Counted from the first letter of the stretch, positions 11,309-25,567 are shown. The stretch is 42,500 nt of DNA from Neocallimastix lanati (nom. inval.) (GCA_016946835.1 JACVTC010000023.1:1197501-1240000); one strand, 5' to 3'. Notes: generated by a model from the sequence alone, not told the origin. Program-made: numbers and translations.

Positions 11309-12439
11309 TAATATATATATTTTTGAATATGAATGTGTATTTTTTGCAAAGCAAAAAAAAGTATTATATAATTATTAATAAAAAATTTTTTATAAAGAGT
11401 TTTTCCTGAATATCCAAAAAATTTTTTTTTAAAAAAAATTAAACCTAATAAAGAAATAAAAAAAAATAATAATAAATAGAAAAAAAAAAAGACTCAAATA
11501 CTATTATAATGAATAAATTAAATAAAATAATATTAAAATATAGTAAATAGAGTATCAATATATATAAAAGACATATATATTTATATTAGAAATATGTTAT
11601 TTTAATAAACAGAAAAAAGGATTCGAATGTTATTATTTCTAATTAATATTTTAATAGTTTTATTATGAAATTTAATTAAATAAAGTAAAATTGAAATATA
11701 TTATCAATATACGTATAAAAAGTCTTATATATATATATTTTTTTTAATATAAAAATAATATTAGTAATATGAATATTCTTATGGTTTATAATAAATTTTT
11801 AATAAAATTTTTTTTTCAAAGGTTAATACTTTAGTTTTTAAAAAATGGGTAGTATAATGCATTTTTTTTATTAAAAATTTTTTTAAAAATATTTAAAACT
11901 AATTATTATTAAAAATAAGTTTTATAATAATATTATGGTAAAAAAAAATAAAAATAGGTATAAAAATCTTTTTATAATGCTTAATAATTAATATTAGCAA
12001 TATATTAATGTAAAATTGCTTAAAAAATTAAAAAAAAAAAAAAAAAATTATATACCTTTTATATACATATAATCAAATTTGTTATTATATATCAAATTGT
12101 TATTATATATGATAATATAATTTTAAAATTATAAAATTAAATTTTTTTAGTTCTTGGTTTTTAAATTGAAAATAATTAATTATATAAATGATATACAATT
12201 ATTTCTATAAAAATATTAAGTATATTGTTATAATTTTTAATAGTATTAATATATTATTATATTTAGTAACAATTAATAATAGAAAATGTTTTAATAAAAA
12301 ATAATAAATAAATAAACAAATAAATAATAAACAAATAATAATAATAATTAATAATAAGTAAATAAATAAATATATTAATCAATCATTAATAGTAATAATA
12401 AATCCTATTCCATAAAACTTTAAATAATAATAATACTAT

Positions 12440-12517
12440 TTAGACTGGGATTAACGAGGGATAATAGGGTTACACTGATCCTTTCACAGATCAAGTGTGG
12501 TGAGTAAACAATTAATC
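12440..12517. other. GC-richer island, exon-like or structured RNA
   Basis: In the middle of the desert, ACTGGGATTAACGAGGGATA and onward stands out. It contains a stem ACACTGATC (12472-12480) pairing with GATC-A-AGTGT (12489-12498, one bulge), inside a possible outer pair GATTAA (12449-12454) with TTAATC (12512-12517). As an exon, TTTAG precedes a frame LGLTRDNRVTLILSQIKC that ends at a strong GTGAGT donor near 12500. The minus strand is open as well. Neither a protein nor an RNA family is recognised. Confidence 0.3.
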
Positions 12518-13187
12518 TATGTTAGTAAATATTAAAGAAAATAATATATATATATTATAATTAAATAATATTTAATCTAATAAGGAGAGTATTATTAGTT
12601 TCATTTAAGTTTATATATTAATATTAATTACCATTAAATTACCATTATAATAATTATAAGATAAACGAATATATATATATATAAATTGCAGTAAATTTTT
12701 TTTTTTTTTTTAATTTAATAATTGATCATAATTAATATAGCCACTTAAATAATATAAATAACCATATCAGCATGTCAAGGTATCAACATTTTTAATATAT
12801 ATGATATAAATGATATATATATAAAAATGAAAAAAAAAAAAAAAAATAAAATTTATAACTATTTATTTATTTGTTTCCAATTTTTATTTAATTTTATTAA
12901 TATTATTATTTATTATATTGCTAAAACAAAACAAAACATATATAAACAAAACTAATTAAAATTGAATAAATGATGATGATAATCATAAAATATATACATA
13001 TATATAAAAGTTAATTAATTAATAAATAAAAATAAATAATAAAATTAATTTCATATTTTAATAATTACTAATAATTATTACCCTATTTTTAATAATTAAT
13101 AAAAATATACATTATTTAATAAGATTGTTTGATTTATTATTATTATTTTTTTTTTAATTATTAATAAAATAAATTAAAAAAAAATTA

Positions 13188-13222
<35 letters not shown>

Positions 13223-14157
13223 TAAAAAATAAATTTAATTTTTTATATAGGTGTTAAGGATAGACCATATGACCTAAATCTTTGTCACTTAAATTTTTCT
13301 TTTAATTATAATATTATAATGATTAATTTTTATAGTTTGATTTATTATTATTATTATTATTATTATTATAATTATATTATTATTATTTTTTATTTATGTC
13401 ATATAAAAACTTTGTTTAAAAACATTTATAAATTAAATTGATAATTATTATCATTAAATATTTTATTAGTATATTTAAATAATAATATAATTATGTAACT
13501 GTTATTTTATTTCATAAACATATATATTTGAGCTTATTAAATTATAATAAATATAATAATAATAAATAAAAAAAAAAAAGGGTATTCAAAGGAAAATATT
13601 AAATTAAAAAATTTTAATTTATATATTTATATATATATTTGTATTTTATTTTATTTTATATTTTATTTATTTTATTTTTTATTTTATTTTATTTTATTAT
13701 TATTTTTTTTTTAATTTATTTTAACATACATATATCCTATAGAATAAAATAATATGTAACAACTTATAATTATTATCATCTAATACTAATTTATTATTTA
13801 TTTTTTTTTTTTTTGTTTAACTCCTATTTTTATATTTATATATTAATCACATTATTTATTACAAGATAGTATCATATTACGGTTATAATAAGATACTGGT
13901 TAATGAAATTTATCATCAATGCTTATCATGCCAATATTCTTTTATAATAAAGTTTTTTTTTTTTTTTTTTTTATTTTTTTTTTTTTAAAAAAGAAAAAAA
14001 AATAATAATAAATAATAAAATTGTAATAATAATAAAAACAACAATAATAAAATAATGTTAAATTATAATAATAATAAAATAATAATAATAAAAAAAAAAA
14101 AAAGTAAATTAATTAAAGAATGATTTTAATTAATACAAAAAATAAATAATAAATAAT

Positions 14158-14165
14158 AAATAATA

Positions 14166-14220
<55 letters not shown>
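14158..14220. repeat. AAT trinucleotide repeat
   Basis: About 20 uninterrupted AAT units after several AATAAAT units. It is one of many such runs in the window. Confidence 0.85.
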
Positions 14221-14223
<3 letters not shown>

Positions 14224-14298
14224 AATAATTAATTAAAGTTTTTAATGAATTATATTATAGCCATTATAGCCAATTTTTAATCATAGTTTATTATTTAA

Positions 14299-14511
14299 TT
14301 AATAATAATAAATAATAATAATAATAATACTATTTGTATTGGTAAGGTTATCGTTGTAGCCTTTTCTATTCACATGTAAAAGTTTTCTTTCTTGATGATG
14401 ATGATGATGATGATTAATCTTATTATTAAACTTGAATTCCCTCCAAAATAAAAAAAAAAAAAAATAAAAAAAAAAAAAAAAAATAAAAAAATTTATGGCA
14501 CGATATTCCAT
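14299..14511 (-). CDS. Doubtful 70-residue frame with His6
   Basis: An ATG at 14511 opens MEYRAINFF, then a long Phe run from A/T homopolymer, then WREFKFNNKIN, six His codons, QERKLLHVNRKGYNDNLTNTNS and an Ile/Tyr tail. The central 35 residues have normal composition, and the flanking runs do not. It could be a spliced gene whose intron is the T/A run, a relic, or chance. No family is recognised. Confidence 0.2.
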   Translation of the reverse strand: MEYRAINFFIFFFFFYFFFFLFWREFKFNNKINHHHHHHQERKLLHVNRKGYNDNLTNTNSIIIIIIYYY

Positions 14512-14849
14512 AATAATTTTATAAATTATTATTATTATTATTATTACTATTATTATTATTTTTACTTTTTATTATTTTATTTCAACTTGTCTATAAAACA
14601 AAAATAATAAAATTTGAAAAAAAAGAATAAAAACATATTTTTACATTATTATTTTTATGAACACAAAACTTTTTTTTTATAATATTTTAATTTTATTTTT
14701 TTCTTTTTATTTTTAAATATTAGATATAATAATTTATTCTTTTAAATTTATTTAAATAATTAAAATTATTTTATAACAAAAATACAAATATCTTATAATA
14801 AAGATATTTAAAAAGAATAAAAATAATAAAAAGATTAAAAAATAAAAAA

Positions 14850-14882
<33 letters not shown>

Positions 14883-15647
14883 AAAAGATAAAAATAATTA
14901 ATTTATATAATCAATACACATATATAAATTTTTATAATTACTTCTTTCTTTTTTTTTTTTTTTTTTTTTTTTTTCTTCTTTTGTTTTAATTGTATAGAGT
15001 TTATAATGTGTGCTTAAATAATAAAAATAATAATAAAAAAAAAATGTTGTATAAATAATTTATATAATTCAATAAATAAAATTTTAACTTAAATATTGTA
15101 AAATGCATATACAAAAAAAGTTAATTTATATATAAAGAAAAAAAAATAAAAAAAAATAAAAAAAAATTTAAAAAAAAAAAAAAAGAAAAAAAGAAAAAAG
15201 AACAAAAGGTATATGAATTTGTTGATTTCAAAGTAGTTAAATTCAAAAATTTGTCTTTTTTTCTTTTTTTTTTTTTTTAGTAATTTTTTTTCTTTTTTTA
15301 TTTTGATATTATTCATCTTAAATTTTTATATATTTTTATAATATTTATAGTTTATAATATAATAATATTATTGTAAATATAAATACATATATAAATATTT
15401 TTCAAATTTAAAAAATAAATATATATACTTATTTTATATAAATATTGATTTAATGTTAATTAAGTATTATCATAATTGGGAAGGTAATATAAATATGACA
15501 GTAGAATATAAATTTGTTATATAAAAGATAATAACAAATAAAAGTGCTAATATTTATTTAGCTGTTAAGAAATAAAACCAGCTTATTATCTTAATCGATA
15601 AAAAAAAATATTAATTAATCATTTTGAAATAATTTTTTTTTATCAAA

Positions 15648-16337
15648 CTATTTAGATTCTTTGTTCTTTTTTCCATTAAATATTTTTAATAGACGTTTAA
15701 CCGAAGATGATTTTTTCTTCTTTTCAATATTACTAGAATCTTTTTTAGATTTTTCGTTTGTTTTTTCTTTAACTTTTTCTTTATTAGTTTCATTCTTTTC
15801 TTTTTTACTTTCCTTTTTACTTTCCTTTATTTTCTTTGCTTTTTCTTTTAATTTTTCCTTTTCAATCTTCTTTTTCTTTTTATCTTCCTTTATTATGACC
15901 GGTGGAGGAATGTAAAATATTTCATCTGAAAATGAAACTCTTTTGGTAGTTGCTGAAGATGCGGAAGAACCAATAGATGAAGTAGATTGTATTGATGAGA
16001 TAGAGGTAATTGTTGCTTCCGAATCAAATACATTTAATAATTTACTATTATATATAGCATTTTTGTTACTTTGGGCACTATTACGATTATATTTCATTTC
16101 TTTCTTTTCACTTTTGTATTTGTCATATCTATCATAAATAGATTTTGGTTTATTATCATTTAGTGAATAATTTGAAAATGAATTTAAATATGTATTATAG
16201 GAACTGTAAGAGTTAAAACTACTTGAATATGAGTCTCTCTTACTGTTGAACTTCTTCTTTTTTAAATTATTGGTGGTATTGTAAACTAAGGTATCACCGA
16301 ACGCTATATCGGTGTTAAAACAAGATGCTGGCATCAT
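15648..16337 (-). CDS. Ser/Lys-rich protein with candidate PP1-docking RVSF motif
   Basis: A single-exon frame of 229 residues runs from ATG at 16337 (MMPASCFNTD; a second ATG follows directly) to TAG at 15650-15648. Residues ~35-60 are Ser/Tyr/Asn-rich, ~100-130 is a Ser/Thr tract, then TKRVSFSDEIFYIPPPVIIK. Residues 133-136 (RVSF) fit the RVxF consensus that docks regulatory subunits onto protein phosphatase 1; the S at x could be a phosphorylation switch. Residues ~150-210 are a highly charged Lys/Glu stretch, likely helical, and the end SSSVKRLLKIFNGKK is basic and amphipathic. No enzymatic domain is seen. Function as a PP1 regulator is inferred from the motif alone. The family is not recognised. 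Composition contrasts sharply with the flanks, so it is very probably a real gene. Confidence 0.82.
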   Translation of the reverse strand: MMPASCFNTDIAFGDTLVYNTTNNLKKKKFNSKRDSYSSSFNSYSSYNTYLNSFSNYSLNDNKPKSIYDRYDKYKSEKKEMKYNRNSAQSNKNAIYNSKLLNVFDSEATITSISSIQSTSSIGSSASSATTKRVSFSDEIFYIPPPVIIKEDKKKKKIEKEKLKEKAKKIKESKKESKKEKNETNKEKVKEKTNEKSKKDSSNIEKKKKSSSVKRLLKIFNGKKNKESK

Positions 16338-18480
16338 TTTGGAAAATTAATTATATATTTTTTTTCTTTTTAATTATATTATCAGTAGTTTTATTAAAAA
16401 ATAAGTTTTATATAAACTTTAAGGTTTTATTTTTATGTATGTTGTAGTTTTAATATTCAGAAATAGATATTAATTTTAAAAAAAAAATTTTAATATGAAA
16501 TATTTATTGCTTAAATTATTTTATTGTTTTAAAATTTAAAATGTTTATTGTTTTAATCGTTTTTAAGGAGGTTTTTCTTTTTTTAAAATATTTTGTCTTT
16601 GATTTGAATTTATGTTTTTAAAATAAAATAATGTAAACATTCAGGTTTTTTTTTTAAACAAATAACAAATAAAAAAAATATAATAATAAGGAATATTTAT
16701 ATAACTTTAAAAAAATTTTTTTTTATAAAAAAAAAACTTATAATAAAATTTATAATTTATATAATATATAAATTATATATATATATATATTTTTAATTAT
16801 TTCTAATATAATAATTATTTTATTGCAATAATACAGAATATTATTTAATTTTATATTGAATAAAATAATCCTATATAAATATTTAAATTTATAATTGAAA
16901 TAACAATTTTTAAATGGTTTATAATTTTTTTTTTTCTTTTTTTTTATTGTTGCAATAATTTAAGCCTATGTTTATTTATTTATATTCTTGTTTTTTTTAG
17001 TTTGATTGTTTTTTCTGTTTTTTTATATGTAGTATTTAAATCTTTAAAATATTTCTCACTTTTATTATTTTTTCCTATAAATATTGGACTCTGTGATTTT
17101 ATTTATTAACGAAAAATATTTTTTTTCGTTTAATGACACAATATTACAAAATTATTGCTCTTATCTTTCTTTATAATCTTTTCAACTTTCAAATTTGAAC
17201 ATAAATTAAAAAAATATTTCATTTGTTGAAGGAAAAATCAACTCTTTATATACTAAATTTTTTTTTATAATAAATAAAAAAAGATTTTTTTTTGTGTTAA
17301 AATATTAAATATGTTTATATGTATGTACTAAATATATTTTTATATATGTTAATGTATATTAATACATATATTACTTTATAATAATTGATTGAATTGAAAC
17401 TATATAGAAACAAAAAGATATAAATAATAGAAATAAAATTTTTTAAAAAATAATAAACTTAATTTAATATATTATTATATTATTGTTAATATATTACATA
17501 ATTACTACACACATATAAATTTCAATATATTATCATGAGTTATAATATATTAAAGTATAAATAATTTTTATATTGTGTTCAATAGATTAAATTATATTAA
17601 AATATATTTGATAATAGTATTGTTACTGAATTAAAGGAATTGCAATTATTAATTAAGACATTAATTGATAATTATAATATATAAAATATATATTATTAAT
17701 ATATTAATAATACAATTGATTAAGTATTATCTATTAATATAAAGTCTAATTAGTATTTATTTTATCTATATTAATAATAAATAATAACATATTTAAAGTT
17801 TTAATTTTTAAATTCATTAAAATAATGTACATTTTTGTAATTGTTATCTAATCCCTAACGTATTTTAAAATTTTTAACCATAAAATAATGTAATTTATAT
17901 AAAAAAAAAATTTTTTTTTTATATTTTAGGAAAAAAGGAAAACATATAAAAGAATTATAGTATTGTAAGTACCAAAATAAAAAATTTATATATTTCTGTA
18001 TAATTTAATAAAATTTATGATGATGATGATGACGATGACGATAATGATAATAATGGTGATTATGACGATAAAAATTTATATAAATAATATCAATCACAAT
18101 ATTTTAATGGTAAGAGCTTCATTATGAGATAAGCATGTTAACCTATATAAATTATTTTATTTTTTTTTTTTGAATAAATGGCTTATGATAATTTATATAA
18201 TTTTTGTTCTTTTTCTTTTTATATCATTAATTTTAATTTTTAATTATTTAATTATTTATTTGTTTGTTATTTTTTGAATATTTCATCATATTATTTTGGG
18301 ATTAATACTAAAATAATTATTATATTATATTTATTTATCAAAATATTTTAATAAAACTATTTTTTTTTCGAAAGATCATTTAGGAAATATTAATATATTA
18401 ATGAATTATTTTTATATATTTATTAATTTAATTGAATAAATTTGATATAATTTTTATTTTTTAACCACGAATTTAAAATA

Positions 18481-18559
18481 AAAAAAAAGTTCATTAATAA
18501 ATTATTATTTTAAATTTATTTTAGATTTAAAATAATAATTTATTAATGAACTTTTTTTT
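18481..18559. repeat. Perfect 35-bp inverted repeat with 9-nt loop
   Basis: The left arm is 18481-18515 (A8, then GTTCATTAATAAATTATTAT and TTTAAAT). The loop is TTATTTTAG (18516-18524). The right arm, 18525-18559, is its exact complement. All 35 positions pair. It resembles a foldback element or the trace of a template-switch event. No target-site duplication or transposase was seen nearby. Confidence 0.9.
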
Positions 18560-21500
18560 AATTTTTTTATATTAATATCATTAATTAGAGAGAAAAGTAA
18601 TCTTTTTTTTTTTTTTTTTTTTTTTTAATTTAATTTCATTATTTTTAGTATTAAACTATTTTTATTTTTTATTTTTTTTCATCATTTTTATTATTATTAT
18701 TATTATTATTATTTTTTTAAAAAAAAAGAACGTTAATTAACAATTAGATACATATAATATTGTGAAAATAAGAAATGAGAAGTAAAATGTTTTAATTTTA
18801 ATTTTTTTTTTTTAATTAAATTAAATTATGTAATTAAATTATTTATTTATTAGAAATATATATATATATATTTTACGATCATTTATTTATTAAATGATTT
18901 TATTTATTGTTAATTTTTAATTTTTATTTATTTATTATTCATTCATTCATTCATTCATTCATTTATTACTTAGTAATTATTAAATTATTATATAGTTATT
19001 TAAAATTTAAAATTTTTTTTCACAAATTTTGTTGGTTATGAAGAATAATAATAGAAAGGTAATTAAATTATATAACAATATTTATGTATTAAATAAATTA
19101 AATAAGCATTATAATTTGTCATTATATTTTTATTATGACCGATTGACATATTTTTAGAATTCACATGGATGGATTTTATGTAATTATAGTAAAAATTATA
19201 TAATACTTTAAATATATAATTATTATTATCATTATTTTATTTTAACTGTTCTTTTTTTTTTTTTTTTTTTTTATAATAAAAAATTATTTAATTATTATAT
19301 ATTTAATATATATATAATATGGTGTATTTAATGAAAAAAAAAGAGTATTTTTATTATCATAAATAATATGAGTAGTTGAACTTTTTTTTTCATTTATAAT
19401 AATAATGAAAGATTTTAAAAGTGTTTTTTTTTTTTTTTATTTTCCAAAAAGTTTAAGAAGTGTCAAACTTTTCTTTCCAATAATTTTATTAGTCAAAAAA
19501 AAAATTATCATACCAATTATTAAATTAAAAAAAATAATAATAAATAATAATAAACATAATAAAAATATGTCAAAAATTTCATATATAAAAAAAAAATGTG
19601 AATAATGAAAAAATTAAAATGACTTTGCTTATGCATTTATTTTATTTTCATTAATATCTATATATTATTTATATATTATAAATATATTATAAATATATTA
19701 TAAAATATGTGATTATATGTGATTGTAAGTATTTGTTATGATTAAGGTGGTATTATTCAAAATTATTTTGTATAGGCTATTAATCATGAATAACTTTTTA
19801 ATTTTATACTTTAATTAAATAGAAAATTATTTTTATAAAATATATCATTTAATAACTAATATATAATTAATATATTAATCTAATAAATTTTAATTTATTC
19901 TTTTATTAATTTTAAAAAAAAATTTATTATTGTTCATTATTAAATAATTATTTAATAAATAAAGTTGGTAAATAAAATGTTAAATATAATAAACTTTTAT
20001 TTTTTGTTTGTTGACCGACTCATAATTTGAATTATTGAAAATAAATAAATTCATTATGAAAAAAAAAAAAAAGTTTTTCAAAAAAAAAAAATTAATTTTT
20101 AAAATTTATTGAATAGAGTGAAGATTTTATTAATAATTAAAGTTAAACATTTTTAAAATATTTATTAGTTAATTATATTTTTATTTTTATATATATATAT
20201 ATTTTTTTTAAAAAAAAAATGTAAAATTTAACATTAAAATTATTTTACTTCAGGATTAAGGAGGGTTATAGAAACATATTAAATTAAGGTTTTAATGGGT
20301 AAAAAAAAATAAAATAAACCGTAGCATTATATTGTAACATTCATATTAAATGTGAAAAAGGTAGTTATACATTCATTCTATTATAATTTGCATTTTTTAC
20401 ACCCAATTATTTTCATAATTTAAATAATATGATTCTATTCTATATATTTTATAATATAAAAATTAGAATGAATTATTTTAAAAATAATAAATATAAATAA
20501 AATATATATTTAGTAAAATATATTTATTTAACATTTCATTAATTATCTTATTACTTTGAACTAAATATTACTTTAAAGGATAGTAAGGAGAAAATAAAAA
20601 AAAAAGCGTGAAAAAAAAAACTTTAAAATTAATTTAAATAGATTAATATTAAGTTAATTCATATTATATCAAGGAAAAAGTTTCATACAAAAAATTGTTA
20701 ATAAATAATATTTATATTCATGTATTTCTTTAGTAATAATTATTTTTTTCTTAATTTATTTTATTCAATAATTTAAAATTTAAATTATATAATTTAATTA
20801 TTTTCTTTTACTTAAAGAAAAAGTTATATAATTTTTTTTTTGTCATTTTTTTTTTTTTTTAATCTTTCTTTTGATGAAAATAGTAAAATAGATATTTATT
20901 TTTAAATAAATATTATTATTACCTAAAATCAACATTATTTTTTTTTTATTAAAATATTCAATAAAAAAAAAGAGATTTAATCAAAAATTATTGGTATATT
21001 TGTTGGTTTATTTATATATATTTTATATTTTATATAATATATATATATTTTTTTTATTAATACTACATTATAATATTTTCCCTTTAAATTTTTTTTTTTT
21101 ATTATTAAAATTAAAATTTCCATAAATATACAAAACTTACATTTAATATACAATATTATATATTATAATATATTACATTAAATACTGAAATATATAGCTA
21201 ATTGCTCCAAATTATTTTATTATAATTTAAAATTATTAATAAAAAAGATTCATTTAACCAATAGTAGAATAAATAAAAATAAATTAATAGAACTTTTGAT
21301 TAATAAATTAATGCCAAAAATAATATAAAATAGTTAACATTTTTTTATTAGAATATACTCTTAATTTATACATTTAATTAAAAATTAAAAATTAAAAATT
21401 TTATATTATTAAACAATGCAATTAAATTTTTATATTTATATATACTTATTAATAATAATCAAGAAATTAATATTTTATAATTTACATCATATTTATTTAA

Positions 21501-21586
21501 AAATTCATTAAATAGAAATAAAAGGTTTAATTAATAATTAATAATTTTTTTTTAAATTTTTTTTTTTTTTATATTTCTATTTTCTA

Positions 21587-21738
21587 TATTTTATATTTTA
21601 TATTTTATATTTTATATTTTATATTTTATATTTTATATTTTATATTTTATATTTTATATTTTATATTTTATATTTTATATTTCCATATTTTATATTTTAT
21701 ATTTTATATTTTATATTTTATATTTTATATTTTATATT
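21587..21738. repeat. Heptamer tandem repeat (TATTTTA)n
   Basis: About 21 copies of a 7-bp unit TATTTTA, broken once near 21680 (TTTCCAT). It lacks the G cluster of telomere repeats, so it is a simple satellite. Confidence 0.9.
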
Positions 21739-24040
21739 TCATGTTTTTATATATTATATATTATACTAATATATATATATATATTTTACAGATCATTTAA
21801 ATAAAAATTGAATTAATTTACGTTTTGATTTTCTAATAGACATTCTATTTTTTATAATGAATTATATATCAAATATATATATATATCTAATATTACAATA
21901 AAAGAAAAACTATTTAATAAAGTATATATATAGTAAAAACTTGGCACATCACAAATACTCAATAGAAATAACTTTTTTTTTATTTATTGATTACATTTAA
22001 TTTTAAAAATTTTTAAAGAATTCTATAAAAACAAAAATAAGTAATAAATATATTATATTTCTTTATTTGTTTTTTAACTATTTTAAAATAACTTTTAACT
22101 ATCAAATGAAAATAATATTAATTAAAAGTTTCACTCTTATTCTCTCTCGTTTTTTTTTTTTTTTTTTTTTTTTATTATTATTTTTTATTTTATTTTATTT
22201 TTTATTTTCCAATAAAAAAATTAAAATTTATTAAATTAATAATTAATAAATTTAAACAATATGAAATTTTTAAAACAAAATTGATTTTCTTAATCATAAA
22301 AAAGTTAATAGAATTAAATGATCAATTCTATATATCTTTAACAAATGTTAATTATAAAATAATCCATTAAACTTTTTTTTTTATTTAAATATATATATAT
22401 ATATATATAAAGAAAAAAATATATATATATCGGATCATTTATAGAATGATCTTTGTTTAAATATTTAATACATTTAGCAGTCATAGTTGTTTCTATATCT
22501 AATTTTTTTTTCATTAAAATAATGAATACTAATATGATAATACAATATAATATAACAAATATCAATAAAGTAAAAACTTATTTTTCGAGCTATTTTAAAT
22601 ATTTTCATAGTAATTCAATATTAAATGGAAATGTTACATATTTAAATAATGGTTCATTTTATCATAAATTAGTTTTTTATTTTATTTTTTTTATTTTCTT
22701 CCCTTAATTATTATAAAAAAAATAAAAATGCAATAAAATTTAATAAATTAAAAAGATAATATAACAATTTAAATAACAATATCAACTTAAAAAGGAGTAT
22801 TATTATTAGTAGGGGAATATATTAGTTAGGGAATATTATTAATATTATTTTTTATTTTTTTTCTCTTTTTTTTTTTATTTATTTTATTATTTTATTATTA
22901 TTATTATTTTCTTAATAACTTGATTTTTTTTTTATATATTTAATTTTTAATATATATTAAAATTTGTATTCTAATTTTTTAATATATTTTAATACTATTG
23001 TTCTAATTAAAAAAAACCATGTTTTTTTTTTTTAATATTTATTAAAAATTTTTATTTATTTATTATATACTTTATAATGTTTATTCCTTTATATTGTTAA
23101 TATATTAATAATATAAATTAATATATTACCAATTTTTTGCTTTGTTTTGTTTTAAATATTATAAAATAAGATTCATGATATAACAATAATATGAGTATAA
23201 TATAAATAAATAATAATAAATATATTTAAATAATATATCAATGATAAATTATATGATTAGTACTATTATAATTAGTACTATTTTGTTTTATAATTTAAAG
23301 AATAATAATTTATATTTTCCATGCTAAGTCAATTTTGTTATAATTGTATAATTGTATCAAAAATTTAAGTAATATTAAAAATTTTAATTAAAAATCAATA
23401 TTATTTAATTAATTATTGATAAATACAAAAATAACAAAAATAAAAAAAAAAAAAAAAAATTAAAATTTTATTTTTTTTATAGTAACATGGAGTAAAGTAA
23501 AATTAGAAGATATAAATGATTAAATACCTATTAAAAAGGTATATAGATTTATTAATATTTCTAAATATTAATAATCATAAACAAGTAATTATTAAAGTCA
23601 ATTAAATACGGAATAACATTATATTTTTGATATGTTTTTTTTAATATTTAAAAATTGAAGAAAAATTACACTTGTGACCTAAAAAGCTTATTAACTTTTT
23701 TATTTTTAAATTTAATTTTGTTACTTAAAAAAATATATAACTTTTAAATTATTAAAATTCAAACCTGTTCTAAATAATATTATATAAATATAAAAATAAT
23801 AATACATAGATAAAATAATAAATGAAATATAATACAAATTATAATATAATATTAATAAAATAAAAAATGAAAGAGAAAACCAAAAAAAAAAAAAATAGAA
23901 AATATTTGAAATTATATCACATAATTATAATATAGATTTTTATTTTTTTATTATTATTATTTATTATTCTTATTTTCATGAAAAATAAAAAATAAATAAA
24001 TAAATAAATAAAACTATTACTAATAAAAAATTTTTTTTAA

Positions 24041-24081
<41 letters not shown>

Positions 24082-25567
24082 GACCCTAAAATTTTTGTCA
24101 TCAAATGTTTATACGGTATTTCTTATTTTTTATACTTTACATATAAACTTTTTTTTTCTCTCTATTTGAATTTAAAATGAATATAAACTAAATCAATATC
24201 AATAATAGTGAATTATATATAAGCAAATTAATGCAATAATTTTATTAATTTAACTCACACTTTTTCGAAATGACAAAAAATTTTATAATAAATTATATAA
24301 ATATAATGAGTTTAATTTCATAAAACTTTAAAGTTGAAAAATGTATAAATATAAATAAAGTAAAAAAATAAAAATAAAATATAATAAAAATAAAAATAAA
24401 AATAAAATAAAAATAAAATAAAAATTAATAACCATTAAAATTTATAGTTTGGTATTAAAATTTTGTTAGAAATTAAGCTTTTATGGGATAAGAAAGAAAA
24501 AAAAAAAAAAAAAGGTAAAAATAGTAATGACCAACAATAATTAGGTATTAAAGAATAGAGATTAAATGATTTAAAAGGTTGCGGTTCTATAGGTCAAAAA
24601 TATTATTTCAAAAATATCAACATTACAGATTTATTTATTGGTAAATATATAAAAGACTCAAAATGTTAAGGAAAGCATTAAAATTTCTTTTTTTATAAAA
24701 TTATAAATTGAACTAATTTATATTGTTAAAAAAATAATATAAAATAAAAATAAAATAAAAATAAGATAAAAATAAGATAAAATAAAATAAAAATAAAATA
24801 AATAAAAATAAAAATAAAAATACTAATAACAAATAGTATTGAATAATACTTTCTATATACGAATTATAAAATGAAAATATTATATTTTATTTAATTTATA
24901 AAATAATAATTTATATTAATAATTATTTTAATATAACTATAGTTTTAAATGATTAATATATCAAAGTTTATATTGTTTATATTTAAAGTTTATTTATTTA
25001 AAAAAAAAAAATTCAAAAAGAAAAAAATATATATATATATATAAATAAATGTATTATTTGTATTATTTTTAAAATTTATAAAATTTATATAATTTTAATT
25101 AATACATTTATATAATTTTAAAAATAGTACAACTTATATTATTTTTTATATGCTTTATATATCATTTATATAAAGATTTATTTAATTATAAATGATTTTT
25201 TTTATCAACAATTTTTATATATAAATTTATATTTTTACATACTTTTTTTTTTAAAAAAAAATTGATTATGATATATTTAAATAATAATTATTATTTACTT
25301 ACTCTATAAAATGATATACTATATATATATTATGAATTAAATATGAATTATTTTTCTTAAAGCCATCAACTATTAATTGGTAACCTAATAAGTAGTATTA
25401 TTAATATATGGTTAAATATTTCACTCTTTTTTTTTAATGATCATTTCTGTTTACCATTTAAGCCTTTATTATTTTTGAGTTTAATATTTAAAAAATAATT
25501 ATAAGTAATAAACTATATAATATAATTTTCCTTCACTGTTTTTTTTTTTATTTTATTAAAGATATAA

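Larger units (their letters stand above)
7253..15647. other. 8.4-kb A/T desert
   Basis: Mostly A/T runs, TA repeats and AAT/ATT triplets. It includes the SIL1 promoter side (from 7253 up), which has no recognisable box beyond T runs. Less AT-rich islands occur at 8060-8170, 10596-10740, 12440-12520, 13245-13300 and 14330-14510; these are listed separately where something can be said. No complete gene is supported. Confidence 0.7.

Noticed and set aside
12456-12473. Resemblance to an I-SceI homing-endonuclease site (GAGGGATAATAGGGTTAC)
   Set aside because: Four of 18 positions differ and no homing endonuclease or intron is nearby; likely coincidence.
22453-22707. Plus-strand 84-codon frame with three N-glycosylation sequons
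   Set aside because: About this many long frames are expected by chance in 85,000 codons of this composition; no domain or coding bias seen.
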